A stretch of 64,000 nucleotides of DNA from Dyadobacter sandarakinus (GTDB lineage: Bacteria > Bacteroidota > Bacteroidia > Cytophagales > Spirosomataceae), in assembly GCF_016894445.1 (NCBI RefSeq), contig NZ_CP056775.1, forward strand, positions 2,916,001 through 2,980,000. Reading direction: 5' to 3'. Positions 17,055 through 25,027 of the stretch are shown piece by piece. A program made the position numbers and the translations under genes. The stretch's first letter is position 1. Every line of letters begins with the position of its first letter. Below the pieces are notes generated by a model. It saw only the letters and a program-made list of their open reading frames with translations. It had not been told where the DNA came from and ran no database searches.

Positions 17055-17360
17055 CATGTCCTGCAGAGAGAGAGGGACATGAAACTTACCTCTAACTAAC
17101 TGAAAACCAAATCTATATAAAAACATAAAAAATCTGCTCACCGATTTGCTCACCTTGATTTTATTTGGGCTGCAACTTCGCACAAATTTAGTGATGATTT
17201 GATAGAAAGGCAAACAAGTTTACTACCGACAATCTCTACTCTTAAACTATCGCGTTCCAGGGACAGAACTCACGTTCGGATAATACATTGGTAAAATATG
17301 CTAAACGAAGTTGTGTTCGGCATGTATTTTGCTTAAATGAGTATGTAGAGCATTACGATC
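17055..17360. other. Non-coding DNA before the IS110 gene
   Basis: No gene is visible. A 7-bp stem CATGTCC/GGACATG lies at 17055-17081. The last 150 bases before the transposase contain imperfect hairpins (around 17295-17335). In IS110-family elements the non-coding end encodes a structured guide ('bridge') RNA, so this is a candidate location; element boundaries are not resolved. Confidence 0.35.
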
Positions 17361-18286
17361 ATGAAAACCCAGTTCAAGATCATTGCAGGAGTTGATATCT
17401 CAAAACATACTCTGGATATTGCGTTAATCTCAGAGAGTAGTGAAATATTGTCCTACAAGATTGCCAATAACCATTCTGAGATTCTTGACTTGGTTAAAGA
17501 AGTCAAAACAAAATTCAAACTGCGTTATTCCGACCTCGCCTTCTGTGCAGAAAATATGGGGTTGTATGGCAAGTTTTTAACTGATGTCCTCTTAAAGCTC
17601 AGGGTGACTTTATTCCTTGAATCGGCATTACAAATAAAAAGATCCCTTGGCTTACAGCGAGGTAAGACCGACAAGGCAGATGCTGTACGAATTGCTCAAT
17701 ACGCAAGAAAAAATCTTCCTACCCTTAAAGCATGGGAACCACCAAGGCCATGCATAAATGAATTGAAAGATCTGCACGCGATCAGAAAACGCCTTTTGAA
17801 GATTAAGGTGATCTTGAAGGGTAATTCGAAAATTGAAAAGTTTTACCTTGATTCAACAGCAGCTAGCACGTTGGCAGAATATAGCTCTCGTAGTTTGGAC
17901 GCTGTCACCAGGGACATTATGGATGTGGAATACAAGATGGTATCGATCATACATTCGGATGAACGTTTGAAGCATCTATTTGATTTGGTTACTTCTGTTC
18001 CTGGCATTGGCACGATCATCGGAAACCAGTTAATCATCCATACAAATGAATTTAAGGACTTCACGGATGCAAGAAAGTTTGCTAGCTTCTGCGGAGTGGC
18101 GCCATTCCCCTGGTCGTCTGGAATCAGTGTAGCCGGAAAAAACAAAATTTCTTTCTACGCAAACAGGGAAATCAAAGCTCTACTTCATATTGCTGCGATG
18201 CGGAATGTGAAATATGGAGGATACTCATTGGCTGGCTATTATCAAAGAAAGGTGAAAGAAGGGAAAAATAAAATGAGTGTTCTCAA
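17361..18286 (+). pseudogene. IS110-family transposase, 5' part (interrupted)
   Basis: The first 308 codons of an IS110-family transposase. It has the RuvC-like DEDD domain at the N-terminus (AGVDISKHTLDIAL with D11, FCAENMG, KTDKADAVRIAQYA) and the Transposase_20 domain later (SVPGIGTIIGNQLI, FCGVAPFPWSSG with the conserved Ser). The reading frame runs into the inserted IS66-type unit after KMSVL and then encodes foreign residues until 18389. Joined to 23732-23828 after removing the duplicated 8 bp, it gives a normal 340-residue protein (next residues NAIRNKLIHRVFSCV). So it was intact before insertion and is now broken. Confidence 0.88.
18279..18286. repeat. 8-bp target site duplication, left copy
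   Basis: GTTCTCAA directly abuts the left inverted repeat of the IS66-type unit; the identical octamer abuts the right end at 23724-23731. IS66 elements make 8-bp duplications, so the whole unit moved in as one. Confidence 0.9.
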
Positions 18287-18313
18287 GTATCCGGCCTATC
18301 AACTACATATTTG
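18287..18313. repeat. IS66 terminal inverted repeat, left
   Basis: Begins GTATCCGGCCTA and matches the inverted right end (23697-23723) at the first 12 bases and most of the next 12 (CAA, CATATTT). The tnpC stop codon (18303-18305) lies inside it. Confidence 0.85.
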
Positions 18314-19787
18314 TCAATTGCTGAACTTTGTTAAAGTTTTGCGGATACAGGTCAGTGATGTTTTTATGATTGATTGTGGAGATGTTTAGCAGGGTGCTTT
18401 TTAGCCAATTGTAGGGATTGACATTGTGTTTTTTGCAGATAGCAAAGAAAGAGTATATCATGGCAGCTCGCTGTGCTGCTTCGTGTGATCCGGCAAAAAG
18501 GTAATTTTTTCGACCCAGGGCCAAGCCGCGTATGGAATTTTCAATTTGATTATTATCGATCAGCAGATTTCCATCATGTAAATACGCACTGAGCGCATCC
18601 CAGCGACCATAACTGTACTGCATCGCCTTTCCAATCTGGCTTTTTGGGAGCGTGCTTTTAATTTGTTCGAAGATCCATTTGCCCAGCTCGTTGATAACCG
18701 GAAGGGATTCTTTCAGCCGCAGCTCTTTGATTTTAGCAGCATCCAGCATCAGCTGACTGGCCTTCCGCTCCACAACGTATAATTGCTGGATCATCGATAG
18801 TGCTATTTGTGCCCTGGTTTTGTCATTATCCAGGGCTCGTTCAAATTCTCTTCGCGCATGCGCCCAGCAAGCAAGATGGATAACATCTTTCCGTTTTCCG
18901 TGCTTTTCGTAAACTGCGTACCCATCCGTCTGCAGATAGCCTCTGAAGCTTTCTAGCATCGTTTTCGCTCCTGCTGATCCTCTTGTGGGTTGATAATCAA
19001 AGAGAACTACGCCATCCAAGGGGCTGTGGTACACCCAATAGTATCCCTGATGACAAGCGCCCTTCTTCTCGCTTTCCAGTACTTTTATTGGACTCTCATC
19101 CACCTGAAGATATCCTTTTGTCTTGATATCGAAGACCAGTCGCTCGTAGAGCGGTTCGAGCTTGGTCAGGGCTTCTTTGGTCCAGCCTTCAATGGTTGAT
19201 GAAGCAATTTGGATGCTGTCCCGGGCAAAACGTTGCTTCTGGCGATAAAGTGGCAGGTGGTCTTGATATTTATCGGTTAAAATGCTGGCTAGCAGTCCGG
19301 CAGATGGTATCCCCTTGTCGATAACCCGCTCCGGAAGCTGACCGATTCTGACACCATCACCGTTTTTAGGCGCATACTTATAGCGTATATATCTTTTGAT
19401 CAAAAAGCGGGCAGGTTCATAATCGAGCTCTTCGGTAACTTCCTTGCCGATACATACCATTTCAGAAAGATCACCAGCGGGGTAAATCTCGATTTCTTCG
19501 ACAGGTAAATGAGAGGGCAGCGCCGCACGGCCCTTATGATTAGGCCTTTTACGGATATAGTTGATTTTTTCTTGCAGGATTTCTTCTTGCTCAGCAGTCT
19601 GCTCGGTAGTGGCTTCAAAGGGAAGCGCAATCTGTGCCGGGTCACCTTCGAAACGTTCGCGCTTCTGGCCAAACTGCATCCGGCGGTACATTTCTATCTG
19701 AGATTTCAGGTAGGCGTTCTCCTGCTCCCGCTGTTTGACCAGGGCGATCAACTCTTCTTTTTCCAGCGATTCCAGAGCCGTTTGCAT
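18303..19787 (-). CDS. tnpC: IS66 family transposase TnpC
   Basis: 494 residues, full-length IS66 DDE transposase. An N-terminal leucine-zipper-like coiled coil (ALVKQREQENAYLKSQIEMYRR) is followed by a segment with no Cys-rich zinc finger, then the transposase core: YLQVDESPIKVLE (first Asp), LQTDGYAVYE (second Asp) and the C-terminal LLIDNNQIENSIRGLALGRKNYLFAGS, which carries the Glu. The C-terminus ends in the element's inverted repeat. It normally follows tnpB, and here still follows a damaged tnpB copy. Probably active. Confidence 0.9.
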   Translation of the reverse strand: MQTALESLEKEELIALVKQREQENAYLKSQIEMYRRMQFGQKRERFEGDPAQIALPFEATTEQTAEQEEILQEKINYIRKRPNHKGRAALPSHLPVEEIEIYPAGDLSEMVCIGKEVTEELDYEPARFLIKRYIRYKYAPKNGDGVRIGQLPERVIDKGIPSAGLLASILTDKYQDHLPLYRQKQRFARDSIQIASSTIEGWTKEALTKLEPLYERLVFDIKTKGYLQVDESPIKVLESEKKGACHQGYYWVYHSPLDGVVLFDYQPTRGSAGAKTMLESFRGYLQTDGYAVYEKHGKRKDVIHLACWAHARREFERALDNDKTRAQIALSMIQQLYVVERKASQLMLDAAKIKELRLKESLPVINELGKWIFEQIKSTLPKSQIGKAMQYSYGRWDALSAYLHDGNLLIDNNQIENSIRGLALGRKNYLFAGSHEAAQRAAMIYSFFAICKKHNVNPYNWLKSTLLNISTINHKNITDLYPQNFNKVQQLTNM

Positions 19788-19788
19788 A

Positions 19789-20155
19789 CTTTAAAAGTAC
19801 GAAAAAACTGCCACTGGAGCTAAAAAAGAGACTTATTGCTGCAAATTAAACCGCTTTCTTCGGCGGCTTTTTAGTATCTGGATTCCCTCGATCATCAGAA
19901 CTAAATCTGCCCAGAAGATGCTACCCGAGGAGACCTTTTTGGGTATTGGGAATGTCCCACTTTCAAGTCTTTTATGATATAGTATGAAGCCTCCGGGCTC
20001 CCATCTAAGCATTTTTAGCTGCGTGCGCCTGCGGTTGACAAAGATGAAGACTTCCCCACTGGTGGCCACTCGGCCAAGCTCAGAGTCTACTATGCCACAA
20101 AGTCCATCGAAGCCCTTGCGCATATCGCAACTCCCTCGATAAAGAAAATATTGGT
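19789..20155. repeat. 367-bp direct duplication, copy A
   Basis: Identical by eye to 22986-23352 (constant offset 3197). It contains nearly all of tnpB and the short gap to tnpC. Both copies stop matching sharply at both ends. Confidence 0.88.
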
Positions 20156-20171
20156 ACTGTACAGTTTGCAA
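19833..20171 (-). pseudogene. tnpB: IS66 TnpB copy with lost start
   Basis: The IS66 Orf2 (TnpB) protein from QYFLYRGSCDMRKGFDGL to the C-terminus RRKRFNLQQ is identical to the intact copy at 23030-23374, but the first residues and the ATG are replaced by foreign DNA (20156 onward). Only a TTG at 20169-20171 could start it, giving MQTVQY instead of MFGLGSSH. No tnpA precedes it. Likely not translated normally; it marks the joint of the rearrangement. Confidence 0.8.
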
Positions 20172-20553
20172 TGTATTGTACAGCTTGGATTGTGCGTATC
20201 ATTTGCCAGACGCAAGGCTTTGTAGCAAACCTCAGTGCAACCGAGCCAGATAATCTAAGGGGCATTTTTAACGGCGGAATAGGGAATTATGTCTACTTGA
20301 AACAATTGGGTAATTACTTAACATATTAATATACAGCTAACTAAGACCTCAGAAATTCGCGTACCAATCTTGAATTGGCTGGGATTCAGTTTTTTTAGCC
20401 ACGGTCCTACAATACTTCATGCAGCGATTGCCGGATCTGCACCGGCTTTATCATCAGGTGCAAATCAGTTTTGGCGTTGCGCTTTCCACTTACTTAAATC
20501 AAAAGCGATGGCAACAAACAAAAGAATAAATTATTCACTTAATCAAAACTATC
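20156..20553. other. Passenger DNA without a recognised gene
   Basis: About 400 bases between the broken tnpB and the dehydrogenase gene. It contains a short direct repeat of TGTACAG near the joint. No gene or IS66 sequence is seen. The dehydrogenase promoter should lie in its AT-rich right part (20480-20550). Confidence 0.35.
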
Positions 20554-21717
20554 ATGAAAGCACTAGTGTATTACGGTCCTAAAAACGTAAGAGTAGCAGA
20601 GATGCCGGACCCGGAAATTGAACAACCTACTGACGTATTGGTGAGGATCACAACGACTAACATCTGTGGCTCGGACCTGCATATGTACGAAGGCAGGACC
20701 AATATGGAAGAAGGACGGATTTTTGGCCACGAAAATCTCGGGGAAGTAGTTGAGGTAGGTAATGCGGTGGTCAACATCAAAGTCGGTGACATGGTGTGTA
20801 TGCCTTTTAATATTAGCTGCGGTCATTGCAAGAATTGCGAAAGTGGACTCACCGCCTTTTGTTTAACCATGAACCCCGGGTTTGCAGGTGCCGCTTACGG
20901 TTTTGCCGGAATGGGCCCCTACAACGGAGGACAGGCTGAATACCTGCGGGTGCCATTTGCGGACTTTAACTGTTTAAAACTTCCCGAAGATGCCAAAGAG
21001 AAGGAAAACGATTACGTAATGCTATCTGATATTTTCCCTACCGGCTTTCATGCAACTCAGTTGGCAGGCGTTAAGCCCGGGGATAATGTGGTCATTTATG
21101 GTGCCGGCCCGGTGGGCCTAATGGCAACGATTTCGGCTGGGATAAAAGGTGCAAACAAAATAATGGTGGTAGATGACCATCCTGACAGGCTGAAACTGGC
21201 CGAAGAATTGGGCGGCATACCTATTGACTTTTCAAAAGCACCAGCAGTTGACCAGGTCCTTGAATTAACCGATGGTGTCGGCGCTGACAGAGGTTGCGAA
21301 TGCGTAGGTTACCAGTGTTGTGATAAGCACGGGCACGAACATAATAATATAACAATGAACGAACTCGTGCAAGCCGTTAAGTTCACAGGTTCCATTGGTG
21401 TCGTAGGTGTTTTTGTGGCACCAGACCCAAAAGCGGAAGACCCTCTTGCGAAAAAAGGCCACATGGATTTTGACTTTGGTAATTTTTGGTTGAAAGGCCA
21501 AAGCATTGCAACAGGTCAGGCAAACGTCAAATCCTATAACCGTCAGCTTTGCGGTTTGATATCTTCGGGCAAAGCCAAACCATCTGTCATTATTTCGCAT
21601 GAGCTTTCATTAGACGAAGCACCGGATGGTTACCAGCATTTTGATGCACGCGACTCAGGTTGGACGAAGGTGATCTTGAAACCGGGTAAGCAAGGCGTTG
21701 CAAAAAAAACAAGTTGA
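20554..21717 (+). CDS. Zinc-dependent alcohol dehydrogenase, glutathione-independent formaldehyde dehydrogenase-like
   Basis: 387 residues, medium-chain dehydrogenase. Catalytic zinc ligands are C38 (NICGSD) and H59-E60 (GHE). The structural zinc site has four Cys (C89, C92, C95, C103), and the NAD-binding Rossmann motif is GAGPVG (183-188). The long insertions and the sequence GVGADRGCECVGYQ match the formaldehyde dismutase/dehydrogenase branch, which oxidises formaldehyde or other aldehydes with tightly bound NAD. It is passenger gene 1 of the IS66 unit. The substrate cannot be fixed from sequence. A detoxification role would explain its spread by a transposon. Confidence 0.82.
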   Translation: MKALVYYGPKNVRVAEMPDPEIEQPTDVLVRITTTNICGSDLHMYEGRTNMEEGRIFGHENLGEVVEVGNAVVNIKVGDMVCMPFNISCGHCKNCESGLTAFCLTMNPGFAGAAYGFAGMGPYNGGQAEYLRVPFADFNCLKLPEDAKEKENDYVMLSDIFPTGFHATQLAGVKPGDNVVIYGAGPVGLMATISAGIKGANKIMVVDDHPDRLKLAEELGGIPIDFSKAPAVDQVLELTDGVGADRGCECVGYQCCDKHGHEHNNITMNELVQAVKFTGSIGVVGVFVAPDPKAEDPLAKKGHMDFDFGNFWLKGQSIATGQANVKSYNRQLCGLISSGKAKPSVIISHELSLDEAPDGYQHFDARDSGWTKVILKPGKQGVAKKTS

Positions 21718-21828
21718 AGAACGAGAGTCAGTAACTGTATAAAAAAGTAACTGCGGTTTATAAATCAGGAAAGCCTGATACTCAGGAATACAGACTTTCC
21801 TGTTTAATTGAATTTTTCAGCAATTCTT

Positions 21829-22479
21829 ATGCACAATCACCGGCCAACTGACAGACTCGAATATTTTAGCGACGCTGTTTTAGCTATAGCGGCAACGTTG
21901 CTTGCTACGGAATTGCCCAAACCTGAAGCCGGAACCGACTTACTGCAGGAACTTATCAAAGAGTGGCCTCACTATGCTGCATTCGCCGCGTCTTTCCTGT
22001 TTATATGCATTGCCTGGTCCAACCATCACAACATGTATATTTATATAAAACAGACCAATCAGCACCTACTTATATTGAATGTCTTGTTTTTAATGTTCGT
22101 AACGCTGCAATCTTTCACCACAGGATTATTGGCCCGCCAGGTAGGTAAGCCGGACGAACGAACGGCAGCATTAATCTATCACACAACATTGGTGCTTATG
22201 ACATTGCTTTATAACTGCGTCTGGTGGTATGCAATCAAAAAGAAAGACCTTTTGGAAGAAAATGCCGATCCAAGGCTCATTCAACTGCTGACCAGGGAAT
22301 ATGCAATTGCCCCCGCACTGCATTTGGCTGCCTTGATCATTTGTTTGTGGAGTGTAGCACTAAGTATTATACCTATTATATTGTTATACATTTATTTCGC
22401 CCTGCCACGTCTTAGTGAAAAAAAGATAAATGACAAGAAGACCAATACCAGCAGTATAATTCCAAAGATTAACGCTTAA
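21829..22479 (+). CDS. TMEM175-like (DUF1211) membrane protein
   Basis: 216 residues from the ATG at 21829; a TTG 21 bp upstream is a weaker start. The first helix carries RLEYFSDAVLAIAATLL, the R-x3-FSD motif of the TMEM175/DUF1211 family, whose bacterial members are potassium-permeable channels. Six hydrophobic segments are visible, as expected for one family repeat. The C-terminus is Lys/Asn-rich and soluble. It is passenger gene 2 of the IS66 unit. Channel activity is known for the family but not shown here. Confidence 0.78.
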   Translation: MHNHRPTDRLEYFSDAVLAIAATLLATELPKPEAGTDLLQELIKEWPHYAAFAASFLFICIAWSNHHNMYIYIKQTNQHLLILNVLFLMFVTLQSFTTGLLARQVGKPDERTAALIYHTTLVLMTLLYNCVWWYAIKKKDLLEENADPRLIQLLTREYAIAPALHLAALIICLWSVALSIIPIILLYIYFALPRLSEKKINDKKTNTSSIIPKINA

Positions 22480-22537
22480 CTTAAATACCATTCCATCACA
22501 AGAATGTATTAATTTCATTTAAACTAATCAAACAGTT

Positions 22538-22831
22538 ATGGTAAAATTGGCAATTCTGGCAAGGCTCGAAGCTAAGCCAGGTAAAGAACAAGACGTCGCG
22601 GACTTTCTCAAAGGTGCCTTGCCTTTGGCGATGGAGGAAGCAGGTACCATCAACTGGTTTGCCCTGCAAATAGGTCCTTCCACATTCGGGATCTTCGATA
22701 CATTCGAAACTCAGGAGGGCAGAGAGGCACATTTAGGCGGCGCGATCGCCAAAGCATTGATGGCAAATGCACCGGACCTGCTTGCAGTTGAACCGGTCCT
22801 TGAAATGGTCGACTTGCTGGCAGTCAAGTAA
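22538..22831 (+). CDS. Antibiotic biosynthesis monooxygenase (ABM)-domain protein
   Basis: 97 residues, one ABM/dimeric alpha-beta barrel domain: VKLAILARLEAKPGKEQDVADFL, then INWFALQIGPSTFGIFDTFETQEGREAHL, and a C-terminal strand VLEMVDLLAVK. Such small proteins are cofactor-free monooxygenases or stress proteins acting on quinones or reactive compounds. It is passenger gene 3 of the IS66 unit, 58 bp after the channel gene. The substrate is unknown. Confidence 0.78.
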   Translation: MVKLAILARLEAKPGKEQDVADFLKGALPLAMEEAGTINWFALQIGPSTFGIFDTFETQEGREAHLGGAIAKALMANAPDLLAVEPVLEMVDLLAVK

Positions 22832-22889
22832 AACAATAAAATACTACCCTTCACATTAATTATTTTTTGGCTCTTCATGGAAAGTATAG

Positions 22890-22911
22890 ATGCCCGTCAC
22901 GTCACGGGCAT
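22890..22911 (+). terminator. Hairpin after the passenger genes
   Basis: ATGCCCGT (22890-22897) pairs with ACGGGCAT (22904-22911). It lies 59 bp past the ABM gene stop and is followed only by TTG, so it is a weak terminator candidate for the passenger operon. Confidence 0.45.
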
Positions 22912-22985
22912 TTGATGGCGATCGTCGATCAACTTAATAAAACTTCCCATAAAAAATTACAGCGAGATGTTTACGGTAGCCATTC

Positions 22986-23352
22986 CTTTAAAAGTACGAA
23001 AAAACTGCCACTGGAGCTAAAAAAGAGACTTATTGCTGCAAATTAAACCGCTTTCTTCGGCGGCTTTTTAGTATCTGGATTCCCTCGATCATCAGAACTA
23101 AATCTGCCCAGAAGATGCTACCCGAGGAGACCTTTTTGGGTATTGGGAATGTCCCACTTTCAAGTCTTTTATGATATAGTATGAAGCCTCCGGGCTCCCA
23201 TCTAAGCATTTTTAGCTGCGTGCGCCTGCGGTTGACAAAGATGAAGACTTCCCCACTGGTGGCCACTCGGCCAAGCTCAGAGTCTACTATGCCACAAAGT
23301 CCATCGAAGCCCTTGCGCATATCGCAACTCCCTCGATAAAGAAAATATTGGT
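22986..23352. repeat. 367-bp direct duplication, copy B
   Basis: Same sequence as 19789-20155. Here the left end meets passenger DNA exactly where tnpC would begin, and the right end continues into the intact tnpB start and tnpA. Confidence 0.88.
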
Positions 23353-23374
23353 GGGATGAGCCCAGACCAAACAT
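23030..23374 (-). CDS. tnpB: IS66 accessory protein TnpB (Orf2), intact copy
   Basis: 114 residues, starting MFGLGSSHQYFLYRGSCDMRKGF. The family signature DMRKGFDGL and FVNRRRTQLKMLRWEPGGF is present. TnpB is required for IS66 transposition, though its biochemical role is not well known. It follows tnpA directly (the end of tnpA touches its start) but has lost the tnpC that should follow; tnpC is about 3.2 kb further on. Confidence 0.88.
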   Translation of the reverse strand: MFGLGSSHQYFLYRGSCDMRKGFDGLCGIVDSELGRVATSGEVFIFVNRRRTQLKMLRWEPGGFILYHKRLESGTFPIPKKVSSGSIFWADLVLMIEGIQILKSRRRKRFNLQQ

Positions 23375-23652
23375 CAGTAAAGGCGGATCAGTTGTGAAAG
23401 TATAGTAAGATCGTTACCCTGATAACTCACCCTCACACTATTGGGATAGACAACTTCATAACCTACACTTGGTGTACTATGCCGAGCAGATAGCTCTAAA
23501 AATCCAACCCCATTAACGGATTGTTTCTCTTTTCCGACCCAATAGCCAAGTTTGGCCATACCGATTTGGTGTTGTTTGCAAAATTCTCTCTGGCTAAGAC
23601 CACTTTCACGCCATAACCGGACTAATTCGAACATCTTTTCTGACAGATCCAT
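23374..23652 (-). CDS. tnpA: IS66 accessory protein TnpA (Orf1)
   Basis: 92 residues. A helix-turn-helix type N-terminus (LVRLWRESGLSQREFCKQHQIGMAKLGYW, residues about 10-38) is typical of IS66 Orf1, followed by a strand-rich C-terminus. It is the only tnpA in the unit. It starts 45 bp inside the right inverted repeat and is probably transcribed from a promoter in that end. Confidence 0.85.
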   Translation of the reverse strand: MDLSEKMFELVRLWRESGLSQREFCKQHQIGMAKLGYWVGKEKQSVNGVGFLELSARHSTPSVGYEVVYPNSVRVSYQGNDLTILSQLIRLY

Positions 23653-23696
23653 AACTGATTGTTTTTTGCCAAAAATAACTATCAGTGCTTAGTCGG

Positions 23697-23723
23697 AAAA
23701 TATGCGCTTGGTAGGCCGGATAC
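23697..23723. repeat. IS66 terminal inverted repeat, right
   Basis: Ends TAGGCCGGATAC (23712-23723), the exact complement of the left end; less exact pairing extends inward to about 23697. Confidence 0.85.
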
Positions 23724-23828
23724 GTTCTCAATGCAATAAGAAACAAACTCATTCACAGGGTCTTTTCCTGTGTCAATAACAACATAGCGTTTAAGGAGCC
23801 AATGACGGGTTTAAGCGGCTTAGTCTAA
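23724..23828 (+). pseudogene. IS110-family transposase, 3' part, with target duplication at its start
   Basis: Starts with the duplicated octamer GTTCTCAA (23724-23731), then continues the IS110 reading frame as NAIRNKLIHRVFSCVNNNIAF and ends at TAA (23826-23828). This is the usual C-terminal box of IS110 transposases (NAxRNKLxHRxFxxV). It is the missing end of the gene at 17361-18286. Confidence 0.88.
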
Positions 23829-24017
23829 GTCATTACTAGCAATCGTCTAGGGCTGACAATGCCCATCAGATGTACCAGTTTATCTTAGCTGCAATGGAAT
23901 TGTATTGAATCCGTATCCAAAATTAGGCCAAGCCTGTCGAAGGTTTTGGAGAATACATAGTTGCGGGCCGCTTAAACCTGATACGCTTTATAAATTAAAG
24001 ATATGCAGTGTAAGTAC

Positions 24018-25007
24018 CTATGACATTATTAGAGTTCTCGCAAATCTTAATAGCTGTTGCTTTTGCTGTAACGTTCTTTGCAGAGGCAGTTGTGCCAATC
24101 CTATTAACCGCCGGATGATTTCGATCCCAATAAATCCGTTCAGACTATTGTAATTTATTTGATTGATAGAGCTATACCTGTCTAGTGTAAAATCTACCAT
24201 TGCTTTATTTTGACCTGCCAGATGTAGGTGCGCGATCATAACGCCCAGATCAAACTCGGCAGGCCCATAAAAGCAGAACTCAGGGTCAATAATCTTTATT
24301 CCCTGCGTCGTATCAAGCCAGCTTCCTGGATAAAAATCTCCATGTAAAAGACATTTTCCATCAGAAAGATAGGTTTGCCCCAAATGTGCCACCTGAGTTT
24401 TCAGTTCATCATCACTCTTGTAAACAGTAGCGACAGCTTGCAATCCTGGCTGGACCGTATCGAGATCAAACCCGTTCTCTTTCATAAACGGGTATTCAAA
24501 TATGTGTTGATGGTTCAGCGCCCTCATAGCTTTGTTTTTGAGCGAATCTGGAGGCGATTCGCAGGAAAAACGTGTATGAAGCGTGCTTAAAAAATCTGTC
24601 AACTGTGCGACTTGGGTGATTTCAAGAGCTTTGAGCGAATTATATAGTGGTATAAAATCGCTGGCCGTGCCCAAGTCTTCTAAGGCCATAACATTGTTTA
24701 CCGGATCAATGCCAATCAACTCCGGGGTGAAGTCTGCAATCAATCGGTCAACGCTTGTCGTTTTGTAAAAAACACCTTCCATTAAGACCCTGTCAGCGGG
24801 AGCACTCACATGCGGGTACTTTTCGACATATCCCCTGGATTGCTTGACAATAAAGGATCTGTCCGCGGTAGTTATCCGGAGAACATAGTTCATATTTCCT
24901 TCTCCCGGCACGGAAACCTGACTGACCCGCTCCCCATTTATTAACCAGCCCTGGTTTTGCAGGTAAGTTTCGAGCGTAGCAATGTCGTTTGCACTTAGAA
25001 TAAACAT
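24018..25007 (-). CDS. Small-molecule kinase, 5-methylthioribose kinase-like (APH fold)
   Basis: 329 residues with an aminoglycoside-phosphotransferase/choline-kinase type fold. Seen in order: GEGNMNYVLRI (nucleotide loop), SFIVKQ with lysine K55, ALEDLG hinge, Brenner box LLHGDFYPGSW (H222, D224), and metal-binding IDPEFCFYGPAEFDLG (D241, E243). The Brenner box and the PEFxFYGPxxFDxG stretch resemble 5-methylthioribose kinase (MtnK) more than antibiotic kinases. It lies just downstream of a DUF547 gene, beside the arsenosugar cluster. It could phosphorylate a 5-substituted ribose such as an arsenoribose or methylthioribose (inference). No mtnA or other methionine salvage genes are seen. Confidence 0.72.
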   Translation of the reverse strand: MFILSANDIATLETYLQNQGWLINGERVSQVSVPGEGNMNYVLRITTADRSFIVKQSRGYVEKYPHVSAPADRVLMEGVFYKTTSVDRLIADFTPELIGIDPVNNVMALEDLGTASDFIPLYNSLKALEITQVAQLTDFLSTLHTRFSCESPPDSLKNKAMRALNHQHIFEYPFMKENGFDLDTVQPGLQAVATVYKSDDELKTQVAHLGQTYLSDGKCLLHGDFYPGSWLDTTQGIKIIDPEFCFYGPAEFDLGVMIAHLHLAGQNKAMVDFTLDRYSSINQINYNSLNGFIGIEIIRRLIGLAQLPLQRTLQQKQQLLRFARTLIMS

Positions 25008-25027
25008 GTACAGCTGTTTAGGATAAA

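Larger units (their letters stand above)
18287..23723. mobile_element. IS66-family unit carrying passenger genes
   Basis: 5,437 bp bounded by inverted repeats that start GTATCCGGCCTA (18287-18298 and, inverted, 23712-23723; weaker match to about 27 bp), and by an 8-bp target duplication. On the minus strand it runs tnpA, tnpB, passenger genes, tnpB', tnpC. A normal IS66 element is about 2.5 kb with tnpA-tnpB-tnpC contiguous; here about 2.8 kb of passenger DNA separates tnpB from tnpC, and 367 bp of tnpB is duplicated on both sides of it. All three products are still encoded at least once, so the unit may be mobile as a whole. Confidence 0.85.

Noticed and set aside
16956..17213. 85-codon minus-strand frame
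   Set aside because: It runs through the strong hairpin at 17006-17040 and has low-complexity content; treated as chance.
20370..20582. 70-codon plus-strand frame before the dehydrogenase gene
   Set aside because: It overlaps the start of the real dehydrogenase gene and has no known features.
24018..25007. Aminoglycoside resistance kinase
   Set aside because: The motifs around HGD and DPEF fit methylthioribose kinase better, and no other antibiotic resistance genes are near.
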